DNA from: Dendrophyllia cribrosa
Taxonomy: Eukaryota; Cnidaria; Anthozoa; Scleractinia; Dendrophylliidae
Length of the DNA stretch: 64,000 nt
Assembly: GCA_024195265.1 (NCBI GenBank)
Contig: JAJLRJ010000015.1
Coordinates: 171,864 to 235,863, forward strand
Reading direction: 5' to 3'
Part shown: positions 51,595-63,485 of the stretch, in pieces
Layout of the letters: the number at the start of each line of letters is the position of its first letter
Numbering within the stretch: the first letter of the stretch is position 1
Position numbers and translations under genes: made by a program
Notes under the pieces: model-generated
What the model was told of the DNA's origin: nothing
Seen by the model: the letters and a program-made list of their open reading frames with translations, nothing else
The model's database searches: none

Positions 51595-51914
51595 TGTCGT
51601 GTCTTTTCCCGCCAAGATTAATTATTATAATTTATTTTCTTTGTTTTGTAACTCACGTGATTTTCAGATTTTAGAGTTCAGCCACGAAATTTTAAGTTCT
51701 TGTCGATTCTAGCGATGTTGTCCTAAGTTGTTTTTCCTGATTTGTACTTTTCTGCTGCGGTGGCACAGATGTTTTGAATGGAAATGTATAGGCGATGTAT
51801 TCCGCTTGTGGTGAGCGCTGAATGAGCCGACGAATATTAAAGGACATAAAGAACTGGAAATTCGTGCTGTTCGTATTTACCCACGTGCTTTGATTCTCAT
51901 CCGCGTACACCACA
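51595..51914 (+). repeat. left LTR of BEL element
   Basis: 320 bases, TGTCGTGTCTTTTCCCGCC to CACCACA. Differs from the right LTR at, for example, GCTTGTGG versus GCTCGTGG and TTCGTATTT versus TTCGTGTTT. Confidence 0.95.
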
Positions 51915-52017
51915 TTTTCTTAAAATTTCGTGGAGAAGGCGAAGTTGGATTGAGCTAGACTGAACTGGACTTGTCTTGGAGACTCGACGTATTGGAGAGT
52001 GTTTTCAAGTGTTAAAG

Positions 52018-52300
52018 ATATTCGTCGTTTCGAAGGAAATTTGCATTCTTGTTGTTACTGTAATTCAATGCGAGTTGGCCGAAGGTCAAAGTGATACGTT
52101 CAAGGCTGGCATTGCTGACACCGTAAGCACAGCGAAGTACGAGTGAATTGGGTTGAACCTGGATTTGCCTTAGAGATTCTATGTACGCTAGAGTGGATTG
52201 CAGTGGTAATATTGCGGAGAGATTCGTCGTTTGGAGGTACATTGTCATTGTTGTTGTTGTTATTGTAATTCAATGCAAGATGGCCGAAGGCCAAAGAGAT
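52018..52300. repeat. duplicated leader segment of BEL element
   Basis: GATTCGTCGTTT..GAGG, GTAATTCAATGC and TGGCCGAAGG occur twice, about 195 bases apart (52,018-52,090 and 52,210-52,290). The second copy ends in the likely gag start. Confidence 0.65.
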
Positions 52301-54958
52301 AAGTTTAATGTCGACACTGTTGATGCAGTAAGGAAAGGAGGCGTAAATACCGTTATTGATGATTCTGTGATTTCTGAGAGAATTACGGCACTAAAGAGGT
52401 CGAAAGCTGGACATCTTAATGAAATTACAAAGATTTATCGTAGACTTGATGAGTACTTAAAGGATTACAAATTTGCAATTGAAGTTCGTAGCGAAGCTCA
52501 CCGTTTGGATACTCAGTGGAAGCGATATTCACATGTCTATTATGATTTAATTCAATTATTACCTGACAAAGGTGTCGAGAAGACGTATGAGGAGAATCGT
52601 CATGCTGGACACAGTAAAATCTACTATGGTTATCTTAAGTCGATAGATCAATACATGATTGGTTCTGAGGAAGGGATTTCGGGTGCCACCAACGGTGATG
52701 GCGCTCTAGCAGATGATGACATGATGGAGCTCACTAAAATATTTTCAGCTAATCTGCCATTATCTGTTCGTGGGGATGATGTTCGAAGTATCTGCTCTGG
52801 CCGTTCACGAAGGTCTAGTGTCTCCAGATCTAGTGCAGTAGCACGTGAAAATGCAAGGTTACGAAGGGTTCTCTCTGAAAAGAAAGTAGAACAATTGAAA
52901 AGGGCTAAAGCAAGAAGACTAAAGGAAGAACAGTTAAAGTTAGATAACCAAATCGCAGAAGCCGAGGATGCTGTAGAGCTAGCTGAGACAAAGGTCCATT
53001 TTTATGAGGAGCTGGAAGATGCCGATATAAATTCTATTAGCAGAGCAAATAGTGTGGAGGACATAGTGTGTGAGGAGCAACCCAAGGATACTAAACTCAA
53101 ACTCACGTTTAAGGAGGCAAAGGATCAGTTCAAAGACCTGGACATTACGAAATGTAAACCCAAGTTAAAGGATGAAGAATCAGCAACCACAACAGTTCCA
53201 TTATTCAGCTCAACCCCAGGTGGAGCAGCATCATCAGAACTTAATGTTAAAGGGTCTAGTTTGAACCCAAATGCAACCCCCTTTGAACAGGCAGCTTTAC
53301 CACCCAATCAAGATTGTCAGTCTGGTGGTGTATCCTTTCTTGCTAATACTACTGAGACTATGGTGACAAAGCTTACAGCTAGTATAGACTCAATAGTAAC
53401 TAAATCTAATCTCCCTCCTTTGGATGTAGTCAAGTTCTCTGGTAATCCATGTGAATACTTCAGATTTAAAGCACGCTTTGATGAAATGGTTGATACTCAG
53501 AATATTTCAGAAGCCCAGAAAATGTCACGTCTACTACAATTTCTTGATGGCCAGGCTAGAAGTGCTGTGGCGGGTTTTGAAGGAGTGCCAGGCGGGCTAC
53601 CGAAAGCCCTAAAAATGTTGCAGCAACGCTTCGGACAACCACATATAGTGACAAAGGCATGTGTTGATGTTTTAGTTGATGGATCAAATATATCGAACAA
53701 CGATGGACCAGGACTGCAAGAGTTTGCTGACCGCTCAAGGACATTGTATGAGACTTTAAGGTCAATGGACGCTCTCTCTGAAATGAACATGACAAACTTG
53801 GCAAAAATGTCTGGAAAGCTACCTTTCGCACTCCAGATTAAGTGGAGAGATGAAGCTCTGCGACTAAGGGAGAGTAAAGGATTTCCAACTCTCAAGGAAC
53901 TAGTGGAGTTTATTGAAAGACGAGCTGAGGCAGCTAATGACCCTGTGTTTGGAAAGGTTGGTGAAACAAATAGGTTCTTCCAAAGGAAAAACATGAGAGG
54001 TAGCCGGCAACCATTAGCGGGGAACCCGAATGCAGCAGTTGAACCCAGGGTAATGACGATGGCAACACAAGTTGGGCCCAGTGGCAGTGAAAATCTACCC
54101 AACCAAGATAAGGATCCAAACCCTACAACGCAGAAAGGCGTTCAGATTGTAACATGCTATTGTTGTGAATCTGCGCATAAGATAGAACATTGCCCTGATT
54201 TTACCAGCAAGTCTGTAAGGCAGAGAATGGTCTTTGCAAGGAGCAAGGGACTTTGTTTGAACTGTCTTCGTAAGGGACACTTTGCTAGTCAGTGCCAGTC
54301 AACCTTTAGATGCAAACATTGTCAACAAGCTCATCATTCTTTGCTGCACAAAACGGCGGAAGACAAAGAGGGAACAGGCGTGAATCTCAAGGGAAACCCG
54401 ATTCCAAAAGAGCAAGCTAACGCGAGTGCCATAACTACAACACATAGTGAAAGGTCAAGTCACACCTACTCCACGACATCAAGAACCAAGGTTGCATTGC
54501 AAGTTGTTCCAATTAAAATAATGAGCAAAGAAGGTCAGTCTGTTACCACGTATGCACTCCTTGACACTGGGAGTGAAGAGACATTTCTCTCCAAGACCAT
54601 TTCTGATAAACTTGGGTTAGAAGTAAGCAACTGTGACACTTTGGCTGTATGCACATTGTCGGGGGAGTCTTCGGTTAAGGTTGGCCAAGCCGATGTTCAA
54701 GTGAAAGCTGTTGATAACCACGAAGATCGTACTGTATCAATTGAAAACGTTAAAGTTGTAGACAATCTCAACATCACAACAACAAGAGCAAAGGACTTGT
54801 CTAGATGGCCCCATTTAAAGGACCTTAAGATCCCTGATGTCGATGACAATCAGGTGACAATGCTGATTGGTGCAAATGTTCCTGAAGTACAAGTGCATGA
54901 AGAATGCAGGAAAGGGAGTTCAGGAGAACCGTATGCTGTTCGCACTTTACTGGGTTGA
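52280..54958 (+). pseudogene. BEL gag and aspartic protease
   Basis: Start taken at ATG 52,280 (AAGATGGCCG); an in-frame ATG lies at 52,181. The N-terminal part is helical and charged. The gag capsid-like region contains FSGNPCEYFRFKARFDEMV and LLQFLDGQARSAV. Zinc knuckles follow (CYCCESAHKIEHC; CLNCLRKGHFASQC; CKHCQQAHHSLLH), then the protease active site LLDTGSEETFLS (~54,562). TGA at 54,956-54,958 stops the frame; the reverse-transcriptase region continues in the same frame right after it. Confidence 0.92.
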
Positions 54959-56527
54959 GCTGTGCTTGGACCAGTTGATGTTGCAAATACCTTGTGCTCT
55001 CAGGCAGTGAATGTAAATTTTGTGAAGTATGGTGATGAGCTGTTAGATCAACAGATGAAACAATTCCTGAGGCTTGAGGACGTTGACATGAACAGGAGCT
55101 CCAGGAAAGGCATGTCAGTTGAGGATCAAGAGGCATTGAAAGGTATGGAAAACTCAGTTCGGGTAGTAGATGGACATTATGAAGTTGGAATGTTGTGGAA
55201 GAGTGATACCCCTTGGCTGCCAAACAACAAGCAGATGGCAGAAACAAGATTGCAGTCTTTAAAGAGGAAGCTCAAACGCGATGAAAGGTTTCACAAAAAG
55301 TACAGAGAGTTTATGGAGAGCCTTATTAATAGAGGATATGCCAAGAAATTGACCGAAGAAGAGGCGGCGCGCCGAAGTGGAAAGACGTGGTATTTGCCAC
55401 ATCACGGTGTGTTTCACCCCCAAAAACAGGACAAAATTCGTGTTGTGTTTGATGCGGCCTCTATGCATGATGGAGTGTCACTCAACAATCAGTTGCACCA
55501 GGGTCCCGACCTAACTAACAGTTTGCTGGGTGTTCTGCTGAGGTTCAGACAATATCCCATAGCACTAGTAGCTGACATAAAGGGCATGTTTAATCAAGTA
55601 AAGGTACCACCAGAAGATTCGGATGCTTTGCGATTCCTTTGGTGGGAAGACAGTGACATCTTTGGTGCAACAGACTCACCTAGTTGTGCAAACTTTTGCC
55701 TGAAGAGAGCTGCGGAGGACGGTAAAGGCAGATTTAGTGACGAAGCTGTGAAAGCTGTCAACAAGGACTTCTATGTAGATGACTTCGTCAAGTCAGTAAG
55801 GACAGTAAATGAAGCAAGTTCGCTAGCAAGTGAAGTAACATGCTTACTCAGTGAAGCTGGATTTAGACTGACAAAATGGATGAGCAACAGTCGAGAGGTG
55901 CTGTCTAAGATACCTGATGTAGAATGGGCAAGGCCAACCCTGGATATGGATCTTGAGAACCTTCCAGTAGAAAGAACGCTAGGAGTACAGTGGGATGTGG
56001 AAAAAGATGCCTTCCTGTTCAGGGTTCGTGAACCCCACCAAACACCTACAAAGCGCGGAATTCTGTCAGCAGTAAGCTCGCTGTATGATCCCATGGGATT
56101 TGTTTGCCCAGTCGTCCTAGAAGCTAAGAAGATCTTGCAGAAACTGTGGAAGCTGAATTTAGGGTGGGACGATAAAATACCTGAAGATTTGCAGAGCCAC
56201 TGGAATAAGTGGAAGTGCGAGTTGTCTGCCTTATCACAAGTTGAAATACCGCGATGCCACCTGTTTGATAGCACAGTACTTGACATATCCCTTCATCTAT
56301 TCTCGGATGCTTCCGAAGATGGCTATGGCATGTGTGCCTATCTTAGATTTGTCTATGCCAGTGGAACTGTAAAATGTTCGTTTCTGGTTGGAAGGTCAAG
56401 GAGTACACCAGTAAGACCAATTTCAATTCCAAGGCTTGAGTTGCAAGCAGCCACTTTGTCTGTGAAGATGTACAGAGTGCTTATTGATGAGCTCACGTAC
56501 AAGATTAGCAAGGTTACATTTTGGTAG
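54959..56527 (+). pseudogene. BEL reverse transcriptase
   Basis: In the same frame as gag. Visible features are VVFDAASMHDGVSLNNQL, ADIKGMFNQVKV (first catalytic Asp), then DFYVDDFVKS (catalytic YVDD, ~55,770), and a thumb region GILSAVSSLYDPMGFVCP. Between LRFLWWEDSDI and FGATDSPSCANF a stretch of roughly 15 residues usual in the family appears to be missing without frame change. RNase H begins HLFSDASEDGYG. The frame stops at TAG 56,525-56,527. Confidence 0.92.
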
Positions 56528-58393
56528 GATTCTCAGACGACTTTGCAGTATATAAAGAATGAGACCAAGCGATTTCAGACGTACGTTGCAAACCGTGTAG
56601 CTGAAATACGTGAAGTTACCTCGCCCGACCAATGGAGGCATTGCCCAGGGAGGCTCAATCCTGCTGATGACGCTTCGCGTGGCTTAAACCCTTAGAAACT
56701 CTCTAGTCAACATCGATGGTGGAGGGGACCCGAGTTCCTTTGGGAAGCAGAGGAATGCTGGCCAAGTGCAAGATATGGAGATGTCCCAGACAGCGACCCG
56801 GAAGTGCGAACTTCAGCAAATGTCCATCCTATCAGTGTTGGAGTACATGGTATTGACAGTTGTTCTAGTGACTGTATCGAAACTAGCAATGCGCCAAAAG
56901 GCAGTCGCGGAGGCCTAATGAAGCTAATAGAGAGCTGCAGCTCATGGCTAATCTTACAACGCCGTGTTGCGTGGATAGTACGATTTTGTCGGTGGATTGC
57001 GGATAAGAGGGTTGCCTGTGCTACCGGACCATTGACTTTAGAGGAACTTAATCAGTCAACTCAAGTTATTGTTCGCAGTGCTCAGAATAAATGCTTTCCT
57101 GAAGATGTTAAGGATGTGAATCAGAATAAAGAGGTCAAGAAAACTAGCAAGCTAGGAAACCTAAGACCTGTTTTAGTAAACGGAATCCTGCGGGTAGGAG
57201 GACGATTGCAGAAAGCTGTGACACTTTCTTGGGAGGAGAAACACCCAATGATTCTACCAAAACGCCATCATGTGAGCCAGTTGATTGTTCGTCACTACCA
57301 CGAGTCTGCTGCCCACAGTGGAAGGGAACAAACATTGTGCGAGCTGAGAAGAATGTTCTGGATAATTAGTGGAAGGGGTCTAGTAAAGAAGGCTATTAGG
57401 AGCTGCATCAGGTGGCGAAGAATGAATGCTAAACCTATGGAGCAGTTTATGGGGTCGCTACCAAGAGCAAGGCTCGAGGCGTACCACCCTCCATTCACTT
57501 TTACTGGTGTTGACCTATTTGGACCACTAACTGTTAAGTGGGGCCGCGGAACCGCGAAATGGTGGGGATGTCTGTTTACGTGCCTCACAACTCGTGCTGT
57601 CTACTTGGAGGTGACGCCGTCACTTGAAACAGATGATTTCATCATGATTCTTCGCCAATTTATAAGTAGAAGGGGACCGCCAAAAGAAATTTGGTCTGAC
57701 AGAGAGACTAACTTTGTAGGCGCTAACAGAGAGTTGAAAGAGTCCATTGCCCGTTGGAATGAAGAAAAGATTGAGCGGCAGTTGCAGCAGAAGGGCATCA
57801 AATGGGTATTTCAGCCACCTGCTGCCCCTCACATGTCTGGGGTATGGGAACGTCTCGTGCAGATTACGAAGAAGCACCTTAAGAGCGCAGTTGCAGATGG
57901 GCTTCTTAATGACGTCGAATTGAGGACACTGTTAGCCGAAGTGGAGTCCATAGTTAACAACCGCCCCATTACTGCTGTTTCGGATGATCCTGACGATTAT
58001 TCAGCGTTGACACCCAATCATTTCCTTCTGCAGAGAGCTACTCAACTTCCTCCCGGAGTATTTGTGAAAGAAGATTCGTTTTCCAGAAAGCGGTGGAGAA
58101 AGGTGCAGTTCCTTGCGGACCACTACTGGAAGAGGTGGATACGAGAGTACGTACCGAGTCTTCAGAGAAGACCAAAATGGGTCAAATCAAGAAGAAATGT
58201 TCAGATTGGTGACCTGGTGCTTCTGGCAGAGGATAATGTGGTGCGTAACAGATGGCCAATGGGTCGCGTAATTGAAGTGTTTACCGGAGAAGACGGCGGA
58301 GTACGGTCTGCCAGAGTCAAGACAGCAGGCAGCATGTTTCACCGCCCTGTTACCAAGGTATGCCTACTTGAGGAAGTTAGCGATGATAAGTGA
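56528..58393 (+). pseudogene. BEL RNase H end and integrase
   Basis: Still the same frame. The RNase H end has [12 protein letters not shown] and then [11 protein letters not shown] further in-frame TAG lies at about 56,693-56,695. The zinc region HHVSQLIVRHYHESAAHS is followed by only one clear Cys where the HHCC module needs two (SCIRWRRMNAKP). The DDE core shows FTGVDLFGPL, WSDRETNFVG and a Glu in LLAEVESIVNNRP. It ends with the BEL-typical FLADHYWKRW and GDLVLL regions, stop 58,391-58,393. Confidence 0.92.
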
Positions 58394-58501
58394 TCATTAA
58401 CTGTCAAGTAACATAAGGACACAATTCGTTGAGTTAAAAGACACTTTGTTAAGTTTAAACAAACGAACTGCGTAATTTACAGCCCGTTTGTGGGGCCGCT
58501 A

Positions 58502-58821
58502 TGTCGTGTCTTTTCCCGCCAAGATTAATTATTATAATTTATTTTCTTTGTTTTGTAACTCACGTGATTTTCAGATTTTAGAGTTCAGCCACGAAATTTT
58601 AAGTTCTTGTCGATTCTAGCGATGTTGTCCTAAGTTGTTTTTCCTGATTTGTACTTTTCTGCTGCGGTGGCACAGATGTTTTGAATGGAAATGTATAGGC
58701 GATGTATTCCGCTCGTGGTGAGCGCTGAATGAGCCGACGAATATTAAAGGACATAAAGAACTGGAAATTCGTGCTGTTCGTGTTTACCCACGTGCTTTGA
58801 TTCTCATCCGCGTACACCACA
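58502..58821 (+). repeat. right LTR of BEL element
   Basis: 320 bases, preceded by a G-rich stretch (TTTGTGGGGCCGC) as polypurine-type primer, and followed by CTAAA. Confidence 0.95.
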
Positions 58822-59244
58822 CTAAAGTTTAACGTGTAATACACTCTCGCTGTAAATTTCAAGTGTATTGAATCATTATAAAGGGGAACGCCGGGGTGAA
58901 AATGAAGTTATTTTGTATTATTGGCCTTTGTCCCGTGCTTCAATTTTTGATAATATTATTTACTGATCATTTCTTACAACTCAGAAATTTTACCTGAAAG
59001 ACGAGCAAAAAATGCATATAGAGTGGCACCATCTTGGAAAAATACGCATCGTGTTACACTGTTCAGCAGTAAGTTGTGACGTAGAATCGTCATTGGATTT
59101 TTCGCGGGACTTTCATAAAATCTTACACGCAGGGTTCTAAACACTGTTTTTGCACTCGCTATTCTGTTAACTTGTATTCGGATTTAAACATATTTCAGCC
59201 GTGATTTTACTAACGTGCATTAAACTGTGTATATTTAAACGAAA

Positions 59245-59586
59245 ATGGTGGGCTATGTTGTACCTGCAGATTGTTTCAATTATTCCAAGAAGACAGGAGA
59301 CAAGGTGTCTTATCACAGGATCCCAGACGATTATCGTACGAAGGCATGGTTGGACAGGATACGACGAAACAATATGCCTCCTCTCGAAAATTGCTATGTT
59401 TGCAGCGACCATTTCGAACCAAGCTGTTTTGAAACCGATCTCCGGGCAGAATTAACGGGGCAAAAGTGTAAAGGGAGCTTGAACGATGACGCTATACCGT
59501 CCTTGTTTAGCTACGGTCATGTTCAAGAAGCGAAAAAGCCGCGGTTATCGAGCGAACGTCGCCTTCAACGACAGATGCGTCAAGAC
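59245..59586 (+). CDS. THAP transposase, exon 1 (THAP domain)
   Basis: Starts MVGYVVPADCFNYSKKTGDK; the later THAP elements are seen as SYHRIP, AWLDRIRR, CYVCSDHFEPSCF and the closing IPSLF. Of the four zinc ligands, the first Cys is not at its usual place near the start, where only one Cys is present. 114 codons, ending at GAC|GTTAGT, phase 0. The basic end (RRLQRQMRQD) joins the next exon at 60,228. Confidence 0.85.
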
Positions 59587-60227
59587 GTTAGTGCATTATT
59601 ATTGTTTGCTAGTAGTTTACCCTGATTTATGTTGTACAAACTTGTCTAGTTTTGATGGGATTTGTAAGTCCAATTTAGAGGCCGATTTTACATGGTACAA
59701 TAATTTATAGGTTATAAGTCTTAAGTTGTTTATCATGGGAATCAATGCAAATCGGTCCGATACATAGGCGTTTGCATTGCGTCTGATTTTATCAGAATCG
59801 TGCTCATCAGTGAAAAATCAGATCGTGTAGTGTATAATCGGCCTTATAAAATTATCGACGTTGTAATAACTGGTTGTTTGTGTACGTTCCACGTCGCGGT
59901 TTTACGTATAAAGCGTAACGGGCCAAAATTATACTTTATTTTAATAGGGAAACAGGGGATTTTCCATTTGGTAAGGAATATTTTCTACTTCTGCTAAACA
60001 ATATTAATTTACCCTTTGGAAGTAAAGCATCACCTTTGGCCTTTAGAGTCTCGTGGATTCATTTTTCATTTGACTGGCAGTCACACAATAAATTTTCACT
60101 CTTAGTTTTCACTCATAAATTTCCATTAAGATTTTGAATACTTTCTTAGGGGCTGAAACACTCATTTAACTCATTTTAAATTGAAACGAATCATCTATCA
60201 TCTGTGCATTTTAAATTATTCTATCAG

Positions 60228-62229
60228 GTTGTTGAAGAACTGCTGACTGAAAATGATGACAGCACATCTGCAGAGGAACCTGTGCTTGACGATGATTCTG
60301 TGGAACCATGTCCTGTTGCCTACCCTGTAAGCCCAGGAATGCACGACATTGGGAGTAAGTGCTGCTTTGACCCCATTACTTTGAGAAGTGTGGCAAGTCA
60401 AACTGATTGCAAAGCTAATAATATAAAAAAATTAAGCCCTGCTGTTTCCCCCCTGTTCAAGCTGAAGCATATGCCCCAGTACATTCTAATGCTACACAAT
60501 GGGGGGTTTTGCATGACTATAGTTATGCCATGAAGGCACCCCCCAATGTAGTTTTTCCTACCTTTGATGATGATGACTTCACAGTGTCCTTACCTCAACT
60601 GGAGGATGTTGAAACTGTTGCTGTTTATGGTCATGAAAGTTATGACGACGGTGATGATGATCAGGATGATGATGATGGCGACAAAGATGATGAACACCTT
60701 GATCCCCTCTGGCAACTACCTGATGATCATGAAAAGTTGGTAACAGATGATGACATGGTGCCACTTGCAGATAAATGCTCTCCTGATGGTGATAAGAAAT
60801 TTCTGGTGTTTGGAACATGCCTCAATGAACTTCTTAAACGATGCCCTGACTGTGGGGATGTGATCATCCAACAGGAGAGAAAAACGATTGGAACCATGCT
60901 GTCCATTAAATTAACTTGCCAAAGTGGCCATACAAAGCTATGGGAATCCCAACCAGTAGTTAAAAAGAAACCCCTGGGAAATGTGTTACTGGCGGCATCA
61001 ATTTTATTTACAGGCAACACCTTTGCAAGTATCAGTCAGCTTGCCTCATGCCTCAATCTTCAATTTTTCAGTGAGAGTGTTTTTTATGACACTCAACTGA
61101 AATATTTGTTTCCCGTTATTAACAAGGAATGGGAGAATGAAAGTAGGAATCAGATTGACAAACTTGCATCCAAGGAAGTTGTCAATCTAGATGGTGATGG
61201 GCGATGTGATAGCCCTGGTCATTGTGCAAAATATGGCACGTACACTCTGATGGAGGACACAGGAAATGTGGTGGCATTTGATGTTGTCCAGGTAACGGAA
61301 GTTTCGTCATCGACTGCTATGGAGAAAGAGGGCTTTTCCAGGTGCATAGAAATGTTGGAAGGCAAAGGGGTGAAGATCAACAGGGTTGCAACAGACCGCC
61401 ATGTGTTCATCAGCAGTTGTATGGCCAAGGAATACCCCCATATTAATAATCAATATGATGTTTGGCACCTCTCCAAGTGGGTGGTCAAAAAGCTCACTAA
61501 CAAAGCCAAACAAAAGGGTTGTGAAGAATTGGCCTCATGGATCCAGTCCATTTCCAATCACCTATGGTGGTGTGCTGCAACCTGCAATGGTAGTATGCCA
61601 CTTTTACGTGAAAGTGGAAGTCGGTCTTGGATCATGTTTCCAACAAGCACAAATGGACAGGGAACACCCTCTTCCATCAGTGCAGCCACAGGCGGATTCC
61701 ATCCTCTGGAGCTAAGAAAATCTGCTGGCTCAAGCCAGGCACTCCAGCTCACTTAGCTTTAGAGGAAGTAGTTTTGAATACCAAACTGCTAAAGGATCTG
61801 GCTAAGCTAACTGACTTCTGTCACACTGGCAAAATTGAGGTCTACCACTCCATGATGCTGAAGTATTGCTCGAAACGGGAGCATTATTCACACAGGGGCA
61901 TGGTCGCCAGGAGCCAGCTTGCTGCTCTTGACAACAATGCAAATACTGGCCGCAGTCAAGCTGTAGTAAAGTCGGGTGAACAGGCAGGTGAGGCACGGTA
62001 CAAACGTTGCTTTCCAAAAGCAAACAAGCGATGGGTCGTAAAGCCAGTTAGTGAGAAGAAGTCATATGGTCATTTGTCGGCTTTGCTTTCCGAAGTCATT
62101 AAGCTTGTGGAGCAAGGGGTTGCAGTTGCCCAGCCAGTGTCTGTTCAACTACCAAAGAACATTGCATCAAAGCCTGCACCGACAAAGGCAGATGCAATAC
62201 AACAACACCGTTCAAGATTTAATAAATAA
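60228..62229 (+). pseudogene. THAP-associated DDE-type transposase, main exon, two frame breaks
   Basis: Acceptor TTCTATCAG. An acidic linker (VVEELLTENDDSTSAEE) comes first, then an Asp-rich run (YDDGDDDQDDDD), a zinc pair RCPDCGDVII..C..GH, and the probable catalytic region: VNLDGDGRCDSPGHCAKYG (~61,180), VATDRHVF (~61,385) and YDVWHLSKW (~61,455), followed by NHLWWCAATCNG. The C-terminus reads LTDFCHTGKIEVYHSMMLKY and ends SRFNK. Frames change at a C run near 60,447-60,452 and near 61,610. The Asp residues suit an RNase-H-fold transposase. The superfamily is Kolobok by analogy with the TTAA-flanked first element. Confidence 0.82.
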
Positions 62230-62357
62230 ACAGCACTTGGCTTGGATTGGAAGGTAGTGGTTTCGCCCTGTAGAGTACCAGAAGGGAAAGAAGACATCAA
62301 AACAGCACCTGAGAAAATTTGCACCTTTACACCCTGTTGGAAGACTAAAGAAAAAAA

Positions 62358-62373
62358 GGTTCTTTTAAGAGCC
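62358..62373 (+). promoter_or_regulatory. histone-mRNA-like 3' stem-loop
   Basis: GGTTCT-TTTA-AGAGCC: a six-pair stem (one G-U) with a four-base loop, preceded by AAAAA and followed by CCCACC. It fits the histone 3' stem-loop plan. Confidence 0.5.
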
Positions 62374-62454
62374 CCCACCCTGCATTGCACACCGCAGGGA
62401 AAAATCCTGTAGGTCGAGCGTTCGGCATTGTACTCTACAGGTAGTATACAAAAC

Positions 62455-62470
62455 GGCTCCTTTAGGAGCC
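62455..62470 (+). promoter_or_regulatory. histone-mRNA-like 3' stem-loop
   Basis: GGCTCC-TTTA-GGAGCC, preceded by AAAAC and followed by ACCA: a perfect six-pair stem and four-base loop in the expected flanks. Confidence 0.55.
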
Positions 62471-62986
62471 ACCATGTATAATAAAAGTTATGACCAACAT
62501 TATTATTACCTCACTGAAACACCAATGACTCAAGCGAAAAAAAATGATGCCCTTGTAAATTGTTGAAAGCTTGCTCCACCACAAAAAAAATAATCAGGGG
62601 TGAAATCGATCAGAGGCGAACTTGGAAACAGGGGGAAGCGGGGGGTTGTGTGAGATTAACTCACTACAGGGCGAAACCATGACCATTGCTTGGACTATAA
62701 GCCATAACAAAAACCCATGACCCCCTTATGAGTTTCTGGCCAAATTAATATTAATTGAATAATTATCACCGCTCTCAGGACACTCAGTAGATATTCAAAT
62801 GATACATATAAAAAGGAAAGCAATCTCTGTTTAAAAAACTTAGCAATATCATTTGGAACTGTTCAGGAAATTGTCCAGCAGGTTCAGTGTGCACTAAGGT
62901 AACATGCAGATCAAGCAACAATTATAATTTGAAATCAAACACGAGTATAAAAGAAATCAAATCTCTTGAAATTTGACCACAAATAT

Positions 62987-63410
62987 TTATTCATCTGCAT
63001 AACGAAACCCTTCAAAGTCAAACTCTTCCTCTGGCCCAGGTGGAGGATAGAAGCTCCGTATACACATAACTGCACAGGATGGAAGAACTACTCTTATTTC
63101 TTTACCCAAAATTCCCCAGCACCATCGAGCCAATTGCCTGTAAGCAATGTGCCTGAAAAGTTTGTCCTCTGGCCCATTATAGGGATCTTTGTATTGTTGC
63201 TTGTATTGCAACCAAGCTGTCTGCAGGACCCATCTATTTATGCATACTGGATTAAACCCAGGATGCTGGGTAATGCATGTGGGTTGTTCTTCACATTCAC
63301 CACTAGTAACTGCCTCAATAAGTTTATTTTCAACTTGCTCGATTTCTTGGCAACATATGCATGCTTCCACTCTTCCCATAATCTGGCAATTATCACATGT
63401 ACATGTACAC
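62987..63410 (-). CDS. P2X7 C-terminal-like gene, last exon
   Basis: Acceptor TATAATCTAG, then CTCTCDNCQIM..EACICCQEIEQV, ITQHPGFNPVCINRWVLQTA, FRHIAYRQLARWCWGILGK and IRVVLPSCAVMCIRSFYPPP; stop at 62,987-62,989. This is nearly the whole P2X7 intracellular (ballast) domain in one uninterrupted exon, with its Cys-rich zinc-binding pattern. No membrane segment is seen. The first exon should lie to the right, beyond the window. Relative to the first element, the two distal exons are fused here. Confidence 0.88.
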
Positions 63411-63485
63411 CTAGATTATAAAATGGAAAACTGAAATTGTGCTCATGTACAGTGATATGAAACAAGTAATAAACTTGCTCCTAAT
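63386..63485. repeat. direct repeat with 63,907-64,000
   Basis: GCAATTATCACATGTACA, GGAAAACTGAAATTGTGC, CAGTGATATGAAACA and GTAATAAACTTGCTCCTAA occur here and again at the right edge of the window in the same orientation. It covers the splice acceptor of the P2X7-like exon. The second copy runs to the window end. Confidence 0.85.

Larger units (their letters stand above)
51595..58821 (+). mobile_element. BEL/Pao LTR retrotransposon
   Basis: Two 320-base LTRs (51,595-51,914 and 58,502-58,821) start TGTCGTGTC and end CACCACA. The five bases CTAAA flank both sides (51,590-51,594 and 58,822-58,826). One long reading frame encodes gag, aspartic protease, reverse transcriptase, RNase H and integrase in BEL/Pao order. 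The LTRs differ at about two positions by eye, so insertion is young, yet the coding frame has three stops. Confidence 0.95.
62230..62986. other. spacer between the convergent genes
   Basis: No protein. It contains two histone-type stem-loops (62,358-62,373 and 62,455-62,470). An inverted pair, GTGGTTTCGCCCTGTAGAG (~62,258) and ACTACAGGGCGAAACCATG (~62,665), encloses them. Confidence 0.55.

Noticed and set aside
53497..54102. 201-codon minus frame in the BEL gag
   Set aside because: Shadow of the gag frame, with no motif of its own.
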